Origin: Mucilaginibacter sp. | GTDB taxonomy: Bacteria > Bacteroidota > Bacteroidia > Sphingobacteriales > Sphingobacteriaceae | DNA length: 64,000 nt | Assembly (NCBI GenBank): GCA_030445275.1 | Contig: JAUCSE010000042.1 | Coordinates: forward strand, 62,001-126,000 | Direction of reading: 5' to 3' | Position numbers and translations under genes: made by a program | Notes under the pieces: model-generated | Told to the model about the DNA's origin: nothing | Database searches by the model: none | The model's input: only the letters and a program-made list of their open reading frames with translations | Shown: one piece after another, positions 7,489 through 16,185 of the stretch | Position numbering within the stretch: position 1 is the stretch's first letter | How the letters are laid out: each line of letters opens with the position of its first letter

Positions 7489-9036
7489 TTATTGATCCAA
7501 CCCACCACGCCGGGTGGCCTTAACCTGTACAGGCCATTTAATACCCTCGGTTTTTACGGTTGACGTTTTTGCCGGATCTTCGCTGGCCATATAGGCCATG
7601 ATGGCGGCAAGCATAGCATTGTTACTTAGGTCGTCAAAAATAATTTTATCATACGTATCACGGTTGGTATGCCATGTGTAAGAGCCGTATGACCAGTTAA
7701 GCGAGCTCAATGAAAAACCAGGTGCGCCAACTGCTACAAACGAAGCAAAATCCGAACCTCCCCCGCCAGGCTGCCCCGGAAAGTTCGTTTTTATCCTGTT
7801 TTTGATAGTATCCGGTACCGCGGCAAGCCATCTGCCCAGATAATCCTTGGCATCAGCAAATCCTTGTCCGGAAAGATTAACCACTCTCCCGGTACCATTA
7901 TCCTGGTTAAACAGGGCCTGTAAATTTTTTACAATTTCCGGATGATCCTCCACAAAGGCACGGGAACCATTCAGGCCTTCCTCTTCGCTACCCCAATGAC
8001 CAACCAATATGGTACGTTTGGGATGAGGATAAAATTTCTTTAACAAACGCATAGCCTCCATCATAGTCAGCGTACCTGTACCATTATCAGTAGCTCCGGT
8101 GCCGCCATCCCAGGAATCAAAATGGGCCGAAAGCATTACATATTCATCCGATTTTTCTGTACCTTTTATTTCGGCAATGGTGTTAAAGGTTGGCACCACA
8201 CCCAGTTCCTTCGACTCGGTATGTATGCTGATCACTGGTTTTGTATCTGATTCGCTCAGGCGATAAAGCAGCGTATAATCTTCCAGCGCGATATCTACCG
8301 TAGGTACTATTTTGGTATAGGCGCCAAATATTTTATCAACCCCAAACCCAGCCGACCAGTTATTGGTAATGATACCCACCGCACCGGCCTTTTCAAGCGC
8401 CACGGGAAGCGTTTTAGTGGTATAACCGGTTTTACTGATCCGTTTGCGCCAGGCATCGGTTATGACTGTACGTTCAGTCTTCATTTTTTCAAATGACTCT
8501 TTGAGTGCAAATTCCTGCCAATTATAATCTGGCCGACCGGTTGGCTGGCACACAGAGATCATTACAAATTTCCCTTTTGCATTGGGCAGCCATTGCTGAA
8601 AAGCCACAGAATCGGCCACATCAGGCAGAATGATCACCTCGGCTGTAGCTGTTTTTTTGCCCATACCCGGGCTCCAGGCAAGCTGCGTACCCTCTAATGA
8701 TTTTACACGTGGCGAAACCATATCAATGTGTGATATGCCTCGTTCCCAGCCGCGCCACTCGCCCCATTTTTCGTTATGGGCAGGGATGTCCCAGGTTTTA
8801 TATTTAGCTACCGCCCAGTCATTAGCCTGCTTCATCTGCGGTGTACCTACCAAACGCGGACCAATGCCATCAAAAAGTTCACGGGCTAGTTTTTGCAACT
8901 GCGAGTTGGAGGTTTCCTCCTTTACTATGGCATCTATAACAGGGTTAGTTGATTGTGCAAAGGTCACGCTGCTGCAAAACGCCATGCCCAAAACAAATGG
9001 CACCGCTTGCCGGATATGAAGGTTAAAGTTTTTCAT
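7489..9036 (-). CDS. Secreted M28 family metallopeptidase (carboxypeptidase Q-like)
   Basis: A 515-residue exported zinc peptidase. It starts with a Sec signal peptide (about residues 1-27, ending 'SSVTFAQS'). A region like plasma glutamate carboxypeptidase follows ('LFDGIGPRLVGTP'), then a PA-type insert (about 130-280) and the M28 catalytic domain. Metal and catalytic residues are readable: His305 and Asp317 ('SAHFDSWDGGTGATDNG'), Glu351/Glu352 ('GSEEEG'), Asp379 ('NQDNGTG') and His456 ('TWHTNRD'). All ligands are present, so the enzyme should be active on peptides or dipeptides in the periplasm or outside the cell. It stands alone, bounded by terminators on both sides. Confidence 0.92.
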   Translation of the reverse strand: MKNFNLHIRQAVPFVLGMAFCSSVTFAQSTNPVIDAIVKEETSNSQLQKLARELFDGIGPRLVGTPQMKQANDWAVAKYKTWDIPAHNEKWGEWRGWERGISHIDMVSPRVKSLEGTQLAWSPGMGKKTATAEVIILPDVADSVAFQQWLPNAKGKFVMISVCQPTGRPDYNWQEFALKESFEKMKTERTVITDAWRKRISKTGYTTKTLPVALEKAGAVGIITNNWSAGFGVDKIFGAYTKIVPTVDIALEDYTLLYRLSESDTKPVISIHTESKELGVVPTFNTIAEIKGTEKSDEYVMLSAHFDSWDGGTGATDNGTGTLTMMEAMRLLKKFYPHPKRTILVGHWGSEEEGLNGSRAFVEDHPEIVKNLQALFNQDNGTGRVVNLSGQGFADAKDYLGRWLAAVPDTIKNRIKTNFPGQPGGGGSDFASFVAVGAPGFSLSSLNWSYGSYTWHTNRDTYDKIIFDDLSNNAMLAAIMAYMASEDPAKTSTVKTEGIKWPVQVKATRRGGLDQ

Positions 9037-9086
9037 GAACCTAATTTATAAATTAGGTTTGAGCTGTTATAATTTAAAAAGAATAT

Positions 9087-9135
9087 AGCCTATAAAAAAA
9101 TGCTTTGTTGTTGACAGGGCATTTTTTTATAGGCT
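9087..9135 (-). terminator. Terminator of the MarR-MFS operon
   Basis: A 17-bp perfect inverted repeat (9087-9103 with 9119-9135) contains A7/T7 runs and encloses a 15-nt loop. It lies about 30 nt after the MFS stop codon on the minus strand. It is AT-rich but long, and it also separates the operon from the peptidase gene downstream. Confidence 0.75.
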
Positions 9136-9165
9136 GTTGTCATGCGTATCGGCAAATCTATCGAA

Positions 9166-10428
9166 TTATGATACAATTGTATTTATAGGCTGCTCTTGCA
9201 GGGTATGTAGAGCATCCTTTTTCAGCTTGCTTTTTTGCAGGAAACGGAAGTGCAGTATGCCTATAAGCAGGGCAATTATACCTTCGGCTAAAACCGTATC
9301 AGGTGTACCCACCCATTGCGAAACAGCTCCTACCAGCAAACCGCCAAGCGGCTGCATCCCAAAAAAGGCCATGGCATACAAACTGATCACTCGTCCTCGC
9401 ATTTCCGGAGCCACCGTGGTTTGGATCAGCGTATTACTAATCGTGATCTGCGACATCATGCCGAAGCCTGTTATACCGGCAAATAACAAAGCCAGCGGAT
9501 AATTATGCATATGCGAAAAGACAACCAGTCCTGCCCCAAATACCAGGGTATTAGTGGCCAGTATCTTTTTAAGATCGTGCCCAGGTTTTAATGAGGCCAG
9601 ATATATAGCACCCGAAAATGCCCCCAAACCTATCATACTATCAATAACTCCAAAGGTTGATGCCGTACCTTTAAAAATATCCTTGGCATACACCGGTATC
9701 AATGTACTGAAAGGCAACACCATCAGACTGATCAACGCCAGCATAATGATGGTAAATTTGATGGACGGTTCATTTTTGACATAAGCAAAGCCCTCCTTCA
9801 ACTCAAAGAGTATATTATGATTATGTGCCTTTGACTCAGATTTGGGCAGCTTCATTAACAGCAGGGAGCCTATTACCGCTATGAAACTAAGAGCGTTCAT
9901 GCCAAAACATGCTGTATCGCCAAACTTTTCCAGTATCAAGCCTGCTATACCCGGACCTATCAGCCTTGATAAATTTACCATGGATGAGTTAAGTGCCAGC
10001 GCATTGGGCAAATCGGCCTTATTATCAACCATATCATATACCAGAGATTGCCGGGCGGGCACATCAAAGGCATTAATAACACCAAGAACTGCACTGAGCG
10101 CTATAATTTCCCATACCACATAATGCCCCCAGAACACTAGCGCAGTAAGCAGCATAGCTTGTATCATTGACGCGGCCTGTGTAGTAAGTAGTAAGCGGAA
10201 CTTATTGTACCTATCAGATGCTACCCCGCCAATAAACGACAATAAAAACGATGGAAACAAACTGGCAAAAAGCGAAACACCCAGCATAAGCCGTGAATGT
10301 GTTAACGAGTAAACCACCCAGCTTACAGCAGTCTTTTGCATCCAGGTACCAATTAATGATACGGATTGCCCGGCAAAATAAAGCCGGTAATTGCGGCTTT
10401 TAAAAGCATTAAATGTATTTATATTCAT
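9166..10428 (-). CDS. MFS transporter, EntS/MFS_3-like exporter
   Basis: A 420-residue 12-helix major facilitator of the MFS_3 (enterobactin-exporter-like, drug efflux) group. The N-terminus 'FKSRNYRLYFAGQSVSLIG' and the loop-2/3 motif 'GGVASDRYNKFRLLL' are typical. It lies 17 nt downstream of a MarR regulator on the same strand, so the pair forms a classic regulator-efflux operon. Export of a toxic small molecule is inferred from this context. The substrate is unknown. No missing segments were seen. Confidence 0.9.
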   Translation of the reverse strand: MNINTFNAFKSRNYRLYFAGQSVSLIGTWMQKTAVSWVVYSLTHSRLMLGVSLFASLFPSFLLSFIGGVASDRYNKFRLLLTTQAASMIQAMLLTALVFWGHYVVWEIIALSAVLGVINAFDVPARQSLVYDMVDNKADLPNALALNSSMVNLSRLIGPGIAGLILEKFGDTACFGMNALSFIAVIGSLLLMKLPKSESKAHNHNILFELKEGFAYVKNEPSIKFTIIMLALISLMVLPFSTLIPVYAKDIFKGTASTFGVIDSMIGLGAFSGAIYLASLKPGHDLKKILATNTLVFGAGLVVFSHMHNYPLALLFAGITGFGMMSQITISNTLIQTTVAPEMRGRVISLYAMAFFGMQPLGGLLVGAVSQWVGTPDTVLAEGIIALLIGILHFRFLQKSKLKKDALHTLQEQPINTIVS

Positions 10429-10445
10429 TATTTATATCCCGGGGG

Positions 10446-10886
10446 TTAATCAAAATCAACTAATTTGGTTAATGTTCCTATGACTTTTTTAAGCTGTATT
10501 TTTTCTTCTGAGGTGCAGGTGGCATTAAGGGCTTTGTTTAACCATTCGTCGCGTTCATTTCTTGCCTGGTACAACAGGGTACGGCCCTGATCTGATAAAG
10601 TAATAATAGCCTTGCGTTTATCCATTTCTGATATGCGCCTGTTTATCAAGCCATGCTGTTGCAGATTACTCAGTACTTGCGACATGCTTTGCGTGGTTAT
10701 CTTTTCCATTGCGGCCAGTTCATTTGGCAGCAATTCCTGGTGTTGATCCAAAAGCGCCATGGTTGAACGCTCCGTTAATGATAGTTTATCGGCCGTTGAT
10801 GATTGCCTGCGCAGCTTTTTGATCAGTCTGCCTACAACGATGCGTAGTTCAGAGGCCAGTTGAATATCTTTTTGTTCTGTCATCAT
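10446..10886 (-). CDS. MarR family transcriptional regulator
   Basis: A 146-residue winged-helix repressor. The DNA-binding part includes 'LTERSTMALLDQHQELLPNE' and the wing 'MDKRKAIITLSDQGRTLLYQ'. The frame extends upstream to a TTG, but the two adjacent ATG codons at 10886 and 10883 are better starts; the TTG would place the ORF next to the operator palindrome. It is the first gene of the operon with the MFS exporter. An 18-bp perfect palindrome begins 10 bp before the ATG, so the protein very probably represses its own operon and is released by a phenolic or drug-like ligand (family knowledge plus inference). Confidence 0.9.
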   Translation of the reverse strand: MMTEQKDIQLASELRIVVGRLIKKLRRQSSTADKLSLTERSTMALLDQHQELLPNELAAMEKITTQSMSQVLSNLQQHGLINRRISEMDKRKAIITLSDQGRTLLYQARNERDEWLNKALNATCTSEEKIQLKKVIGTLTKLVDFD

Positions 10887-10895
10887 AATTATCAA

Positions 10896-10913
10896 GTAAA
10901 CTTATAAGTTTAC
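10896..10913. promoter_or_regulatory. MarR operator: 18-bp perfect palindrome
   Basis: GTAAACTTATAAGTTTAC is a perfect inverted repeat, 9+9 with no spacer, ending 10 bp upstream of the MarR start codon. Size, symmetry and place match autoregulatory MarR operators. No second copy was noticed in the window. Confidence 0.8.
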
Positions 10914-10970
10914 CTTACAAATATAAAAATAATATTATTGATGAAATGTCATTTTGAAAAGTAGCAGAAA

Positions 10971-11232
10971 ACTCACCCGGTCTACGCTTCGCTGGACCAC
11001 CCTCTTCCTGCGGCGGAAAGAGGGATTAACAAAAACTTAAAAACTACGTCATTGCGAGGTACGAAGCAATCCCTATGCTATACAGAACGAATAAAAGATA
11101 AACTTATATAATTGACCTGCCGGTGTAGAGATTGCTTCGTGCCTCGCAATGACGCGCGGAGCCCCCCACTTTCCGCCGCAGGCGAAGAGAGGGGTCGACG
11201 ATCCGCCAGCCGGCGGAGATGTCGGGGTGAGT
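10971..11232. repeat. Nested palindromic element: ACTCACCC family with a CGTCATTGCG copy inside
   Basis: The outer ends are ACTCACCCGG (10971 on) and GGGGTGAGT (to 11232). Inside them are imperfect complementary blocks rich in CCGCCGCAGG and CTTTCCGCC, and a palindrome TCCGCCAGCCGGCGGA at 11202-11217. A CGTCATTGCG-family element (arms 11047-11075 and 11126-11154, two mismatches) lies between the two outer halves. This looks like one repeat inserted into another. A relative of the outer element is at 48958-49022. It fills the gap between the MarR gene and the haemoglobin gene. Confidence 0.85.
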
Positions 11233-11311
11233 TTACCGCTTATCTATCATAAATTTACCTGACCATTAAATAACTCCCACTCAAAACCTTCATCTTTGTA
11301 ATCACCAAGAC

Positions 11312-11704
11312 ATGGAGCAAAAACACGATATATTAGCACTGGATGATATCAAGCTATTGGTTAATGCCTTTTATAATAAAGTAGCTGATGATGTCTTATT
11401 GGCTCCTATTTTCAACGAACGTTTGCACGACCACTGGTCGCAGCATCTTGCCAAAATGTATACATTTTGGCAAACCGTATTGCTGGAAGAGTATACCTAC
11501 AATGGCAGGCCGTTTCCGCCCCATGCCCGGTTACCGATTGATGCCACACATTTTGATGCATGGTTAAGCTTATTTTCAGAAACGGTTGACAATCTGTTTA
11601 TTGGGCCAAAAGCCGATGAAACAAAATGGCGGGCAGGTAAAATGGCCGAAATGTTTCAACATAAATTAGCTTATATAAAAAACAATCCGCTCAATATATT
11701 ATAA
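11312..11704 (+). CDS. Group III truncated haemoglobin
   Basis: A 130-residue 2-on-2 globin of group III. Family features are visible: 'LVNAFYNKVADDVLLAPIFNE' (split: 'FYNKVADDVLLAPIF'), the CD/E region 'HLAKMYTFWQTVLL', the proximal-histidine segment 'HARLPIDATHFDAWLSLF' with the heme-ligating His in 'PIDATHF' or 'PHARLPI', and the C-terminal helix 'KMAEMFQHKLAYI'. These proteins bind O2, NO or peroxide; the role in Bacteroidota is not settled. It is followed 43 nt later by a GH25 lysozyme on the same strand, with no clear functional link. Confidence 0.9.
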   Translation: MEQKHDILALDDIKLLVNAFYNKVADDVLLAPIFNERLHDHWSQHLAKMYTFWQTVLLEEYTYNGRPFPPHARLPIDATHFDAWLSLFSETVDNLFIGPKADETKWRAGKMAEMFQHKLAYIKNNPLNIL

Positions 11705-11747
11705 TACAAATTGCCGGTGCATACAGCCATTTTTGTAAGTTTGCGCT

Positions 11748-12644
11748 GTGCCACCCCCTGCTAAAAAACCACCTGTTAAAATCAAAGCGCCTGTAGAAAC
11801 AAAAGCGCCCGTTGTGAAAAGAAAGCCTGTCGCCAAAAAGAAAAAAAGTTCCGGATTAGCCATACAATGGAAATTAGCGCTAGCTGGTTTACTACTTATA
11901 CTACTTTCTCCTTTTTATTATGGCTATGTTTTAAGAAGCTTTAGTGCCACCTGGCGTTGGATACTGGATATTGGCCAGGATACTAACTATCGCACCTACA
12001 AAAATTTCAACATCCGCATCCCATCTGGTTATACCATTCATGGTATTGATGTATCCTCGTACCAAGGCAAAATAAACTGGCAAAAGGTAAAAGCTATGGA
12101 CGATGACGGCGTACATATCACTTTTGCTTTCATTAAAGCTACCGAAGGTGTTTTAAGCATGGATCCTTATTTTCAGCGTAACTGGCGCGAGGCTCCCAAA
12201 GCCGGGATTATTTGCGGGGCATATCATTACTTTTTACCTCAAAAGAGTGGAGTGTGGCAAGCCCGCTTCTTTTTGCAAACTGTAAAAGTTGAGAAAGGCG
12301 ACCTCCCGATGGTGGTTGATGTGGAACAGCTTTACAAAACGTCGCCGGCAAAAATGCGCGCGCAATTGGTTTCCTTCGTTAATCATATAGAAACAAAAAC
12401 CGGTGTAAAACCCATTATTTATACCAATATCAGTTTTTACCAGGATTATCTGAAGGGGTATTTTGATGATTATACTTTATGGATAGCTCATTACTATCAA
12501 CCTGTATTAAATATAAACAGCCAAACCAACTGGCGATTTTGGCAACACTCTGATAAAGCCCGCATAAACGGCATTAATCAGAAAGTTGATTTTAACGTTT
12601 TTAATGGCGATAGCATAGCTTTCAGAAGGCTATTAATAAATTAA
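11748..12644 (+). CDS. GH25 muramidase (lysozyme), membrane anchored
   Basis: A 298-residue protein with a Lys/Pro-rich cytoplasmic N-terminus (1-38), one transmembrane helix (about 42-62) and a GH25 domain (about 98-295). GH25 enzymes cleave the MurNAc-GlcNAc bond of peptidoglycan. Catalytic acids are in place: Asp101 in 'GIDVSSYQGKINW', and Asp191 and Glu193 in 'MVVDVEQL'. 'FAFIKATEG' is also conserved. The start is GTG at 11748; no upstream ATG is available in frame. The single anchor places the domain in the periplasm, suggesting cell-wall turnover, not attack on other cells. The family is certain; the role is inferred. Confidence 0.92.
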   Translation: MPPPAKKPPVKIKAPVETKAPVVKRKPVAKKKKSSGLAIQWKLALAGLLLILLSPFYYGYVLRSFSATWRWILDIGQDTNYRTYKNFNIRIPSGYTIHGIDVSSYQGKINWQKVKAMDDDGVHITFAFIKATEGVLSMDPYFQRNWREAPKAGIICGAYHYFLPQKSGVWQARFFLQTVKVEKGDLPMVVDVEQLYKTSPAKMRAQLVSFVNHIETKTGVKPIIYTNISFYQDYLKGYFDDYTLWIAHYYQPVLNINSQTNWRFWQHSDKARINGINQKVDFNVFNGDSIAFRRLLIN

Positions 12645-12691
12645 GCTTTCTGTAACGATTACAATTTCACAAGCGTCATTTAATTAAAAAA

Positions 12692-13183
12692 ATGCGAGCA
12701 CTTATATTCCGTTTCCAGATAGTAGCGATTATTTTATTTGCTGTTGAACTTTTACCACAGCATACACAGGCACAAACCACGCAAAAGCATTTTGATCAGC
12801 AGTTGTATAACACCATTTTACATATGGACAGTGTTTGCTTTGATGCATTTAATGCCCGCGACCTGCAAAAGCTTAAAACTGTATTTGCCGATAACCTGGA
12901 ATTTTATCACGATCTGGGAGGTCTTGCCTATTACGATGAAACCATGAAGAGTTTTGAAAAAATGTTTGTTCAAAATAAAGTAAACGGCTTAAAAAGAGAG
13001 CTTGTAAAAGGCAGTCTGGAGGTTTATCCCATTAAAGATTTTGGCGCCATAGAGGTTGGGATCCATAGATTTACACATATGGAAAATGGCAAAGAGGTGA
13101 TCGGCCTTCTAAAATTCACGCATGTATGGCAATACAAAAACAACGAGTGGAAAATTACCCGGGTAATCAGTTATGATCATTAA
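12692..13183 (+). CDS. Secreted SnoaL/NTF2-like (DUF4440) protein
   Basis: A 163-residue protein with a signal peptide (about 1-27, ending 'HTQAQT') and one NTF2-like cone domain. Features are 'CFDAFNARDLQKLKTVFADNLEFYHD' (split: 'AFNARDLQKL', 'LEFYHD') near residue 50, and a C-terminal 'WKITRVISYDH', usual for DUF4440 proteins. These small domains bind hydrophobic ligands or catalyse simple isomerase or hydrolase reactions, but most are uncharacterised. The first and second methionines are both upstream of the signal peptide; the ATG at 12692 is used. It lies 48 nt after the GH25 gene and may be co-transcribed. Confidence 0.82.
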   Translation: MRALIFRFQIVAIILFAVELLPQHTQAQTTQKHFDQQLYNTILHMDSVCFDAFNARDLQKLKTVFADNLEFYHDLGGLAYYDETMKSFEKMFVQNKVNGLKRELVKGSLEVYPIKDFGAIEVGIHRFTHMENGKEVIGLLKFTHVWQYKNNEWKITRVISYDH

Positions 13184-13210
13184 TCAATATTATTTATTTT
13201 GATCAATGCC

Positions 13211-13250
13211 ATGGCGCATATACGTTAAGCTTTTAATATATATGCGCCAT
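13211..13250. terminator. Hairpin between convergent genes
   Basis: ATGGCGCATATA (13211-13222) pairs perfectly with TATATGCGCCAT (13239-13250) around a 16-nt loop. It lies between the stop codons of the DUF4440 gene and the convergent secreted protein, with AT-rich tails on both sides. Confidence 0.7.
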
Positions 13251-13255
13251 TAATT

Positions 13256-13807
13256 TTAAATATCATAATCCTGCGCAACAAAAACCTTAAATATCTTACC
13301 CTTTTCGTAAGTAATATTTTTGCCTTTTTTAAATAAGAAGAAAGGGGTTAACAAAACGGCTTCGGCAGCCATGGCGGCAGTAGTAGTTTTGCCGGCCACG
13401 CTTTGCTCTGATGTTAGTTTAATATTGCGCCCATCAGGCAATATGATATAATTAATGGTAAAGCTAAGGGTACCGGCTTTACCTAATCCCCCTGCCTTGC
13501 CAGCCTGGGTAACCACACCCGAAACTTTAATACCTTTGCTTAATATCTCCCTGCCATTAATTATTATTGGCTCTGATAGTTCAAGCGCTACCACATCGCC
13601 TACGGTGGCCGTTTTGCTGTTAAGTTCCTGATTTAACTGTACCGATACCAGCGTGCCTTCGTTTAAGTGTCTTTTAGCAGTGTCTGCTATATGATCTGTC
13701 TTTTTTACAGAATCAGTGGGCGGGGCCACATTTTTTGTGGAATCAGTTTGCGCAAATGCACCCAATGAACATATTGTTACAAGTGCGATAAGTAGGATTT
13801 TTTTCAT
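13256..13807 (-). CDS. Secreted protein of unknown function
   Basis: A 183-residue protein with a clear Sec signal peptide ('MKKILLIALVTICSLGAFAQ'). A Thr/Lys/Asp-rich linker follows (about 21-50), then one beta-rich domain (about 52-183). Visible segments are 'GTLVSVQLNQELNSKTATVGD', shortened here to 'VQLNQELNSKTATVGD', 'INGREILSKGIKVSGVV' and 'GKAGTLSFTINYI'. The 'large upper limit on cost, shift and release' pattern resembles the short SH3-like domain found in VirB10/TrbI-type and related Bacteroidota periplasmic proteins, but I cannot name the family. A Gly/Lys-rich turn 'AGKAGGLGKAG' is notable. Monocistronic. The gene is real; the function is unknown. Confidence 0.75.
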   Translation of the reverse strand: MKKILLIALVTICSLGAFAQTDSTKNVAPPTDSVKKTDHIADTAKRHLNEGTLVSVQLNQELNSKTATVGDVVALELSEPIIINGREILSKGIKVSGVVTQAGKAGGLGKAGTLSFTINYIILPDGRNIKLTSEQSVAGKTTTAAMAAEAVLLTPFFLFKKGKNITYEKGKIFKVFVAQDYDI

Positions 13808-14034
13808 GTTTGTGTTAAGATTAATTTTACAAAAGTGTCAGGTACCAGTTATTATTTAGATGGTTATCCATACCAAAAGTTTAACCGTAACATTTAAATT
13901 ACAAGGCTTGATTACCCCATCAATTACCCGTCAATTTTCCATTAGTCAAGCTTGTTTAAATTAATACAAATTTTAGCATCTTTATATAAGTATTGCTTTG
14001 TATCAGACACTTATTACCTAAATTGAACCATACC

Positions 14035-14526
14035 ATGAAATCACATTTTAAATACCTGCCACTACTTGTCATTTCTGGACAAATTCTTATTTGTCAGGTT
14101 TCTGCTCAAACAAATAATGTAAGCAAACTAAAAAAGGCCGCGTGGTTAATCGGCACCTGGAAACATCAGTCGCCAAAAGGCTCATCAACAGAAACCTGGC
14201 ATAAACTGAATGATTCCACATACATAGCTAAAAGCTATGTATTGCGAGGTACAGATACGGTATCTACAGAGAGCGTTCGTTTGGAACAGCGCGACGGCAA
14301 TTTATATTATATACCAACGGTTAAGAACCAGAATGAGGGAAAACCAGTATCTTTTAAACTGACCACATCGTCAGCCGGTCAATTGGTTTTTGAAAATGCA
14401 ACACATGACTTCCCGCAAAAGATAACTTATACCCCAATAAAGCAGGATAGCTTATTGGCCGAAATTTCAGGATCATATAAAGGGAAACAACGTGCTATAC
14501 AATTTCCAATGAAAAAGGAAAAGTAA
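14035..14526 (+). CDS. Secreted DUF6265-like protein
   Basis: The likely start is the ATG at 14035 (163 aa), because the signal peptide begins there ('MKSHFKYLPLLVISGQILIC', cleaved after 'QVSAQ'). The 14 codons upstream in the frame are not signal-like. The mature part is a small lipocalin-like beta-barrel, with 'WLIGTWKHQSPKGSSTETW' near its start and 'FENATHDFPQKITYTP' near its end, the pattern of DUF6265 proteins. Those are periplasmic or secreted proteins of unknown function that are common in Bacteroidota. It has no operon partner; a class I aldolase begins 111 nt later. Confidence 0.78.
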   Translation: MKSHFKYLPLLVISGQILICQVSAQTNNVSKLKKAAWLIGTWKHQSPKGSSTETWHKLNDSTYIAKSYVLRGTDTVSTESVRLEQRDGNLYYIPTVKNQNEGKPVSFKLTTSSAGQLVFENATHDFPQKITYTPIKQDSLLAEISGSYKGKQRAIQFPMKKEK

Positions 14527-14637
14527 AGTTCAATTACCCTTCTCCAACATCCAAAAGTCAATTAAAACAAATTCAACACAAAAAAGCGTTAAGTAACGTT
14601 TTTTATTGAGAAAACATAAACTATCATTTACTACATA

Positions 14638-15657
14638 ATGGAAAAGCAAACATTAAAAGATATTGCCCAAAAACTGATGACCGGCGATAAAGGCCTCTTA
14701 GCCATGGACGAAAGTGTGGCCACCTGCAACAAACGCTTTGCAGAAGCCGGCATACCCCAAACAGAAGAATATCGCCGAAAGTATCGCGAACTGATAGTAA
14801 CCACTCCCCGCCTGGGCGAATGCATAAGTGGTGCCATCTTATTCGATGAAACCACCAAACAAGCTGCTAATGATGGCACACCATTTATTGACCTGTTAGT
14901 TAAAGGGGGCATTATCCCTGGCATTAAACTGGACGAAGGCGCTAAGGATATGCCGGCCTTTCCAGGCGAAAAGATAACGGAAGGGCTTGACGGATTACGT
15001 GAACGCTTGCAGGGTTATGCCAAATTGGGTATAAAGTTTGCCAAATGGCGCGCGGTAATAATCATTGCCGATGGTACTCCTACTGATGGCAGCATTTATG
15101 CAAACGCGCATGCTTTGGCCCGTTATGCTGCTCTTTGTCAGGAAGCCGGGCTGGTGCCTATTGTTGAGCCCGAAGTGCTAATGGATGGCGATCATACCAT
15201 TGAACGTTGTTTTGAAGTAACACAAAGAGTTTTACGCATTGTTTTTGAAGTATTGATCAGCCAGCGTGTTTACCTGGAAGGTATGATATTAAAACCCAAC
15301 ATGGTGTTATCAGGTCTGGGTTCAAAAGTACAGGCTACTGTTGAGCAGGTGGCCGATCAAACCGTAAAATGCCTGTTGCGCTGCGTTCCTGCGGCTGTAC
15401 CGGGTGTGGCATTCCTTTCGGGCGGACAATCTGGCCAGGATGCAAGCGCTCATTTAAATGCCATGCACGTCAGGTATAAAAACAAACTGCCATGGGCGCT
15501 TACTTTTTCATATGCCCGGGCCGTTCAGCAACCTGCAATGGACTATTGGAAAGGGAAAGACGAAAACGTAGCTGTAGCCCAGCAATTATTATATAAACGG
15601 GCCAGCATCAATAACGCTGCCCGCCGCGGCGATTATACAGCAGCATTGGAAAAATAA
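14638..15657 (+). CDS. Class I fructose-bisphosphate aldolase
   Basis: A 339-residue Schiff-base aldolase of the eukaryote-like class I type, which splits fructose 1,6-bisphosphate into DHAP and glyceraldehyde 3-phosphate and also runs in reverse. Key parts are 'GLLAMDESVATCNKRF' (about 19-34), 'KFAKWRAV' (133-140), the Glu pair in 'PIVEPEVLMDGDH' (Glu177, Glu179), the Schiff-base Lys219 in 'EGMILKPNMVL', and 'FLSGGQSGQDA'. The length equals the family's. It is followed by a strong terminator and is monocistronic. The enzyme works in glycolysis and gluconeogenesis. No class II aldolase is seen nearby. Confidence 0.95.
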   Translation: MEKQTLKDIAQKLMTGDKGLLAMDESVATCNKRFAEAGIPQTEEYRRKYRELIVTTPRLGECISGAILFDETTKQAANDGTPFIDLLVKGGIIPGIKLDEGAKDMPAFPGEKITEGLDGLRERLQGYAKLGIKFAKWRAVIIIADGTPTDGSIYANAHALARYAALCQEAGLVPIVEPEVLMDGDHTIERCFEVTQRVLRIVFEVLISQRVYLEGMILKPNMVLSGLGSKVQATVEQVADQTVKCLLRCVPAAVPGVAFLSGGQSGQDASAHLNAMHVRYKNKLPWALTFSYARAVQQPAMDYWKGKDENVAVAQQLLYKRASINNAARRGDYTAALEK

Positions 15658-15701
15658 TTGTAGCTGCTGTATATATTAGAATCACCGAATATAAAAGCAA
15701 C

Positions 15702-15732
15702 AAAACACCCCTCCTTTTAGGAGAGGTGTTTT
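15702..15732 (+). terminator. Terminator of aldolase gene
   Basis: AAAACACC (15702-15709) pairs with GGTGTTTT (15725-15732), with an inner CTCC/GGAG stem and a T-rich 3' end. It lies 45 nt after the aldolase stop codon. Confidence 0.85.
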
Positions 15733-16185
15733 ACACCAATCAGGTTGTAAAACGTTTCTCTAAAACCCAATAAATAGCACTCCTACTATCTGATTTATAG
15801 AATTTTATATATAAAAATATCTAAAATAAATAAAAAATAAACTCAATCACAAACCGTTGCAAAGTGCCTTTCTCAAAATAACTATCCATCAATCAATTTA
15901 CAACCAAACACAAACTGCTTCCTGCTTTTTCCTTAACTTTATCAACAGTTTTTTTCCCGTCCTTCCTAAAAAGACTATATTTGAAGCAATTTATACTACT
16001 ATTACGACCTTAGCATCTTCCTGCTTCGTATTAAACAAGTATAATAAGCATCATCTCTTACCTATGATAATTAACATTTTATGAATATTTTTATTTGCCC
16101 AACATCAATAACATGTATTAAGATAAATATTTAGCTGCCTATTATATTAACTGAATATTATACTATTAAATACCCCTATTACTTA
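15733..16185. other. AT-rich intergenic stretch, no gene seen
   Basis: About 450 bp, strongly AT rich. A 75-codon frame on the plus strand (15857-16084) has no start context, no family pattern and a compositional bias, so I do not call it. TAAAACGTTTCT at 15748-15759 shares the core AAACGTTT with the LacI-type sites at 41689 and 63676, but it is asymmetric outside the core and over 400 bp from the next gene. Confidence 0.6.

Noticed and set aside
15857..16084. 75-codon frame in the AT-rich gap before the RemB/Wzi-like gene
   Set aside because: Low-complexity Ile/Thr/Asn/Phe-rich peptide, no ribosome site, no recognisable domain.
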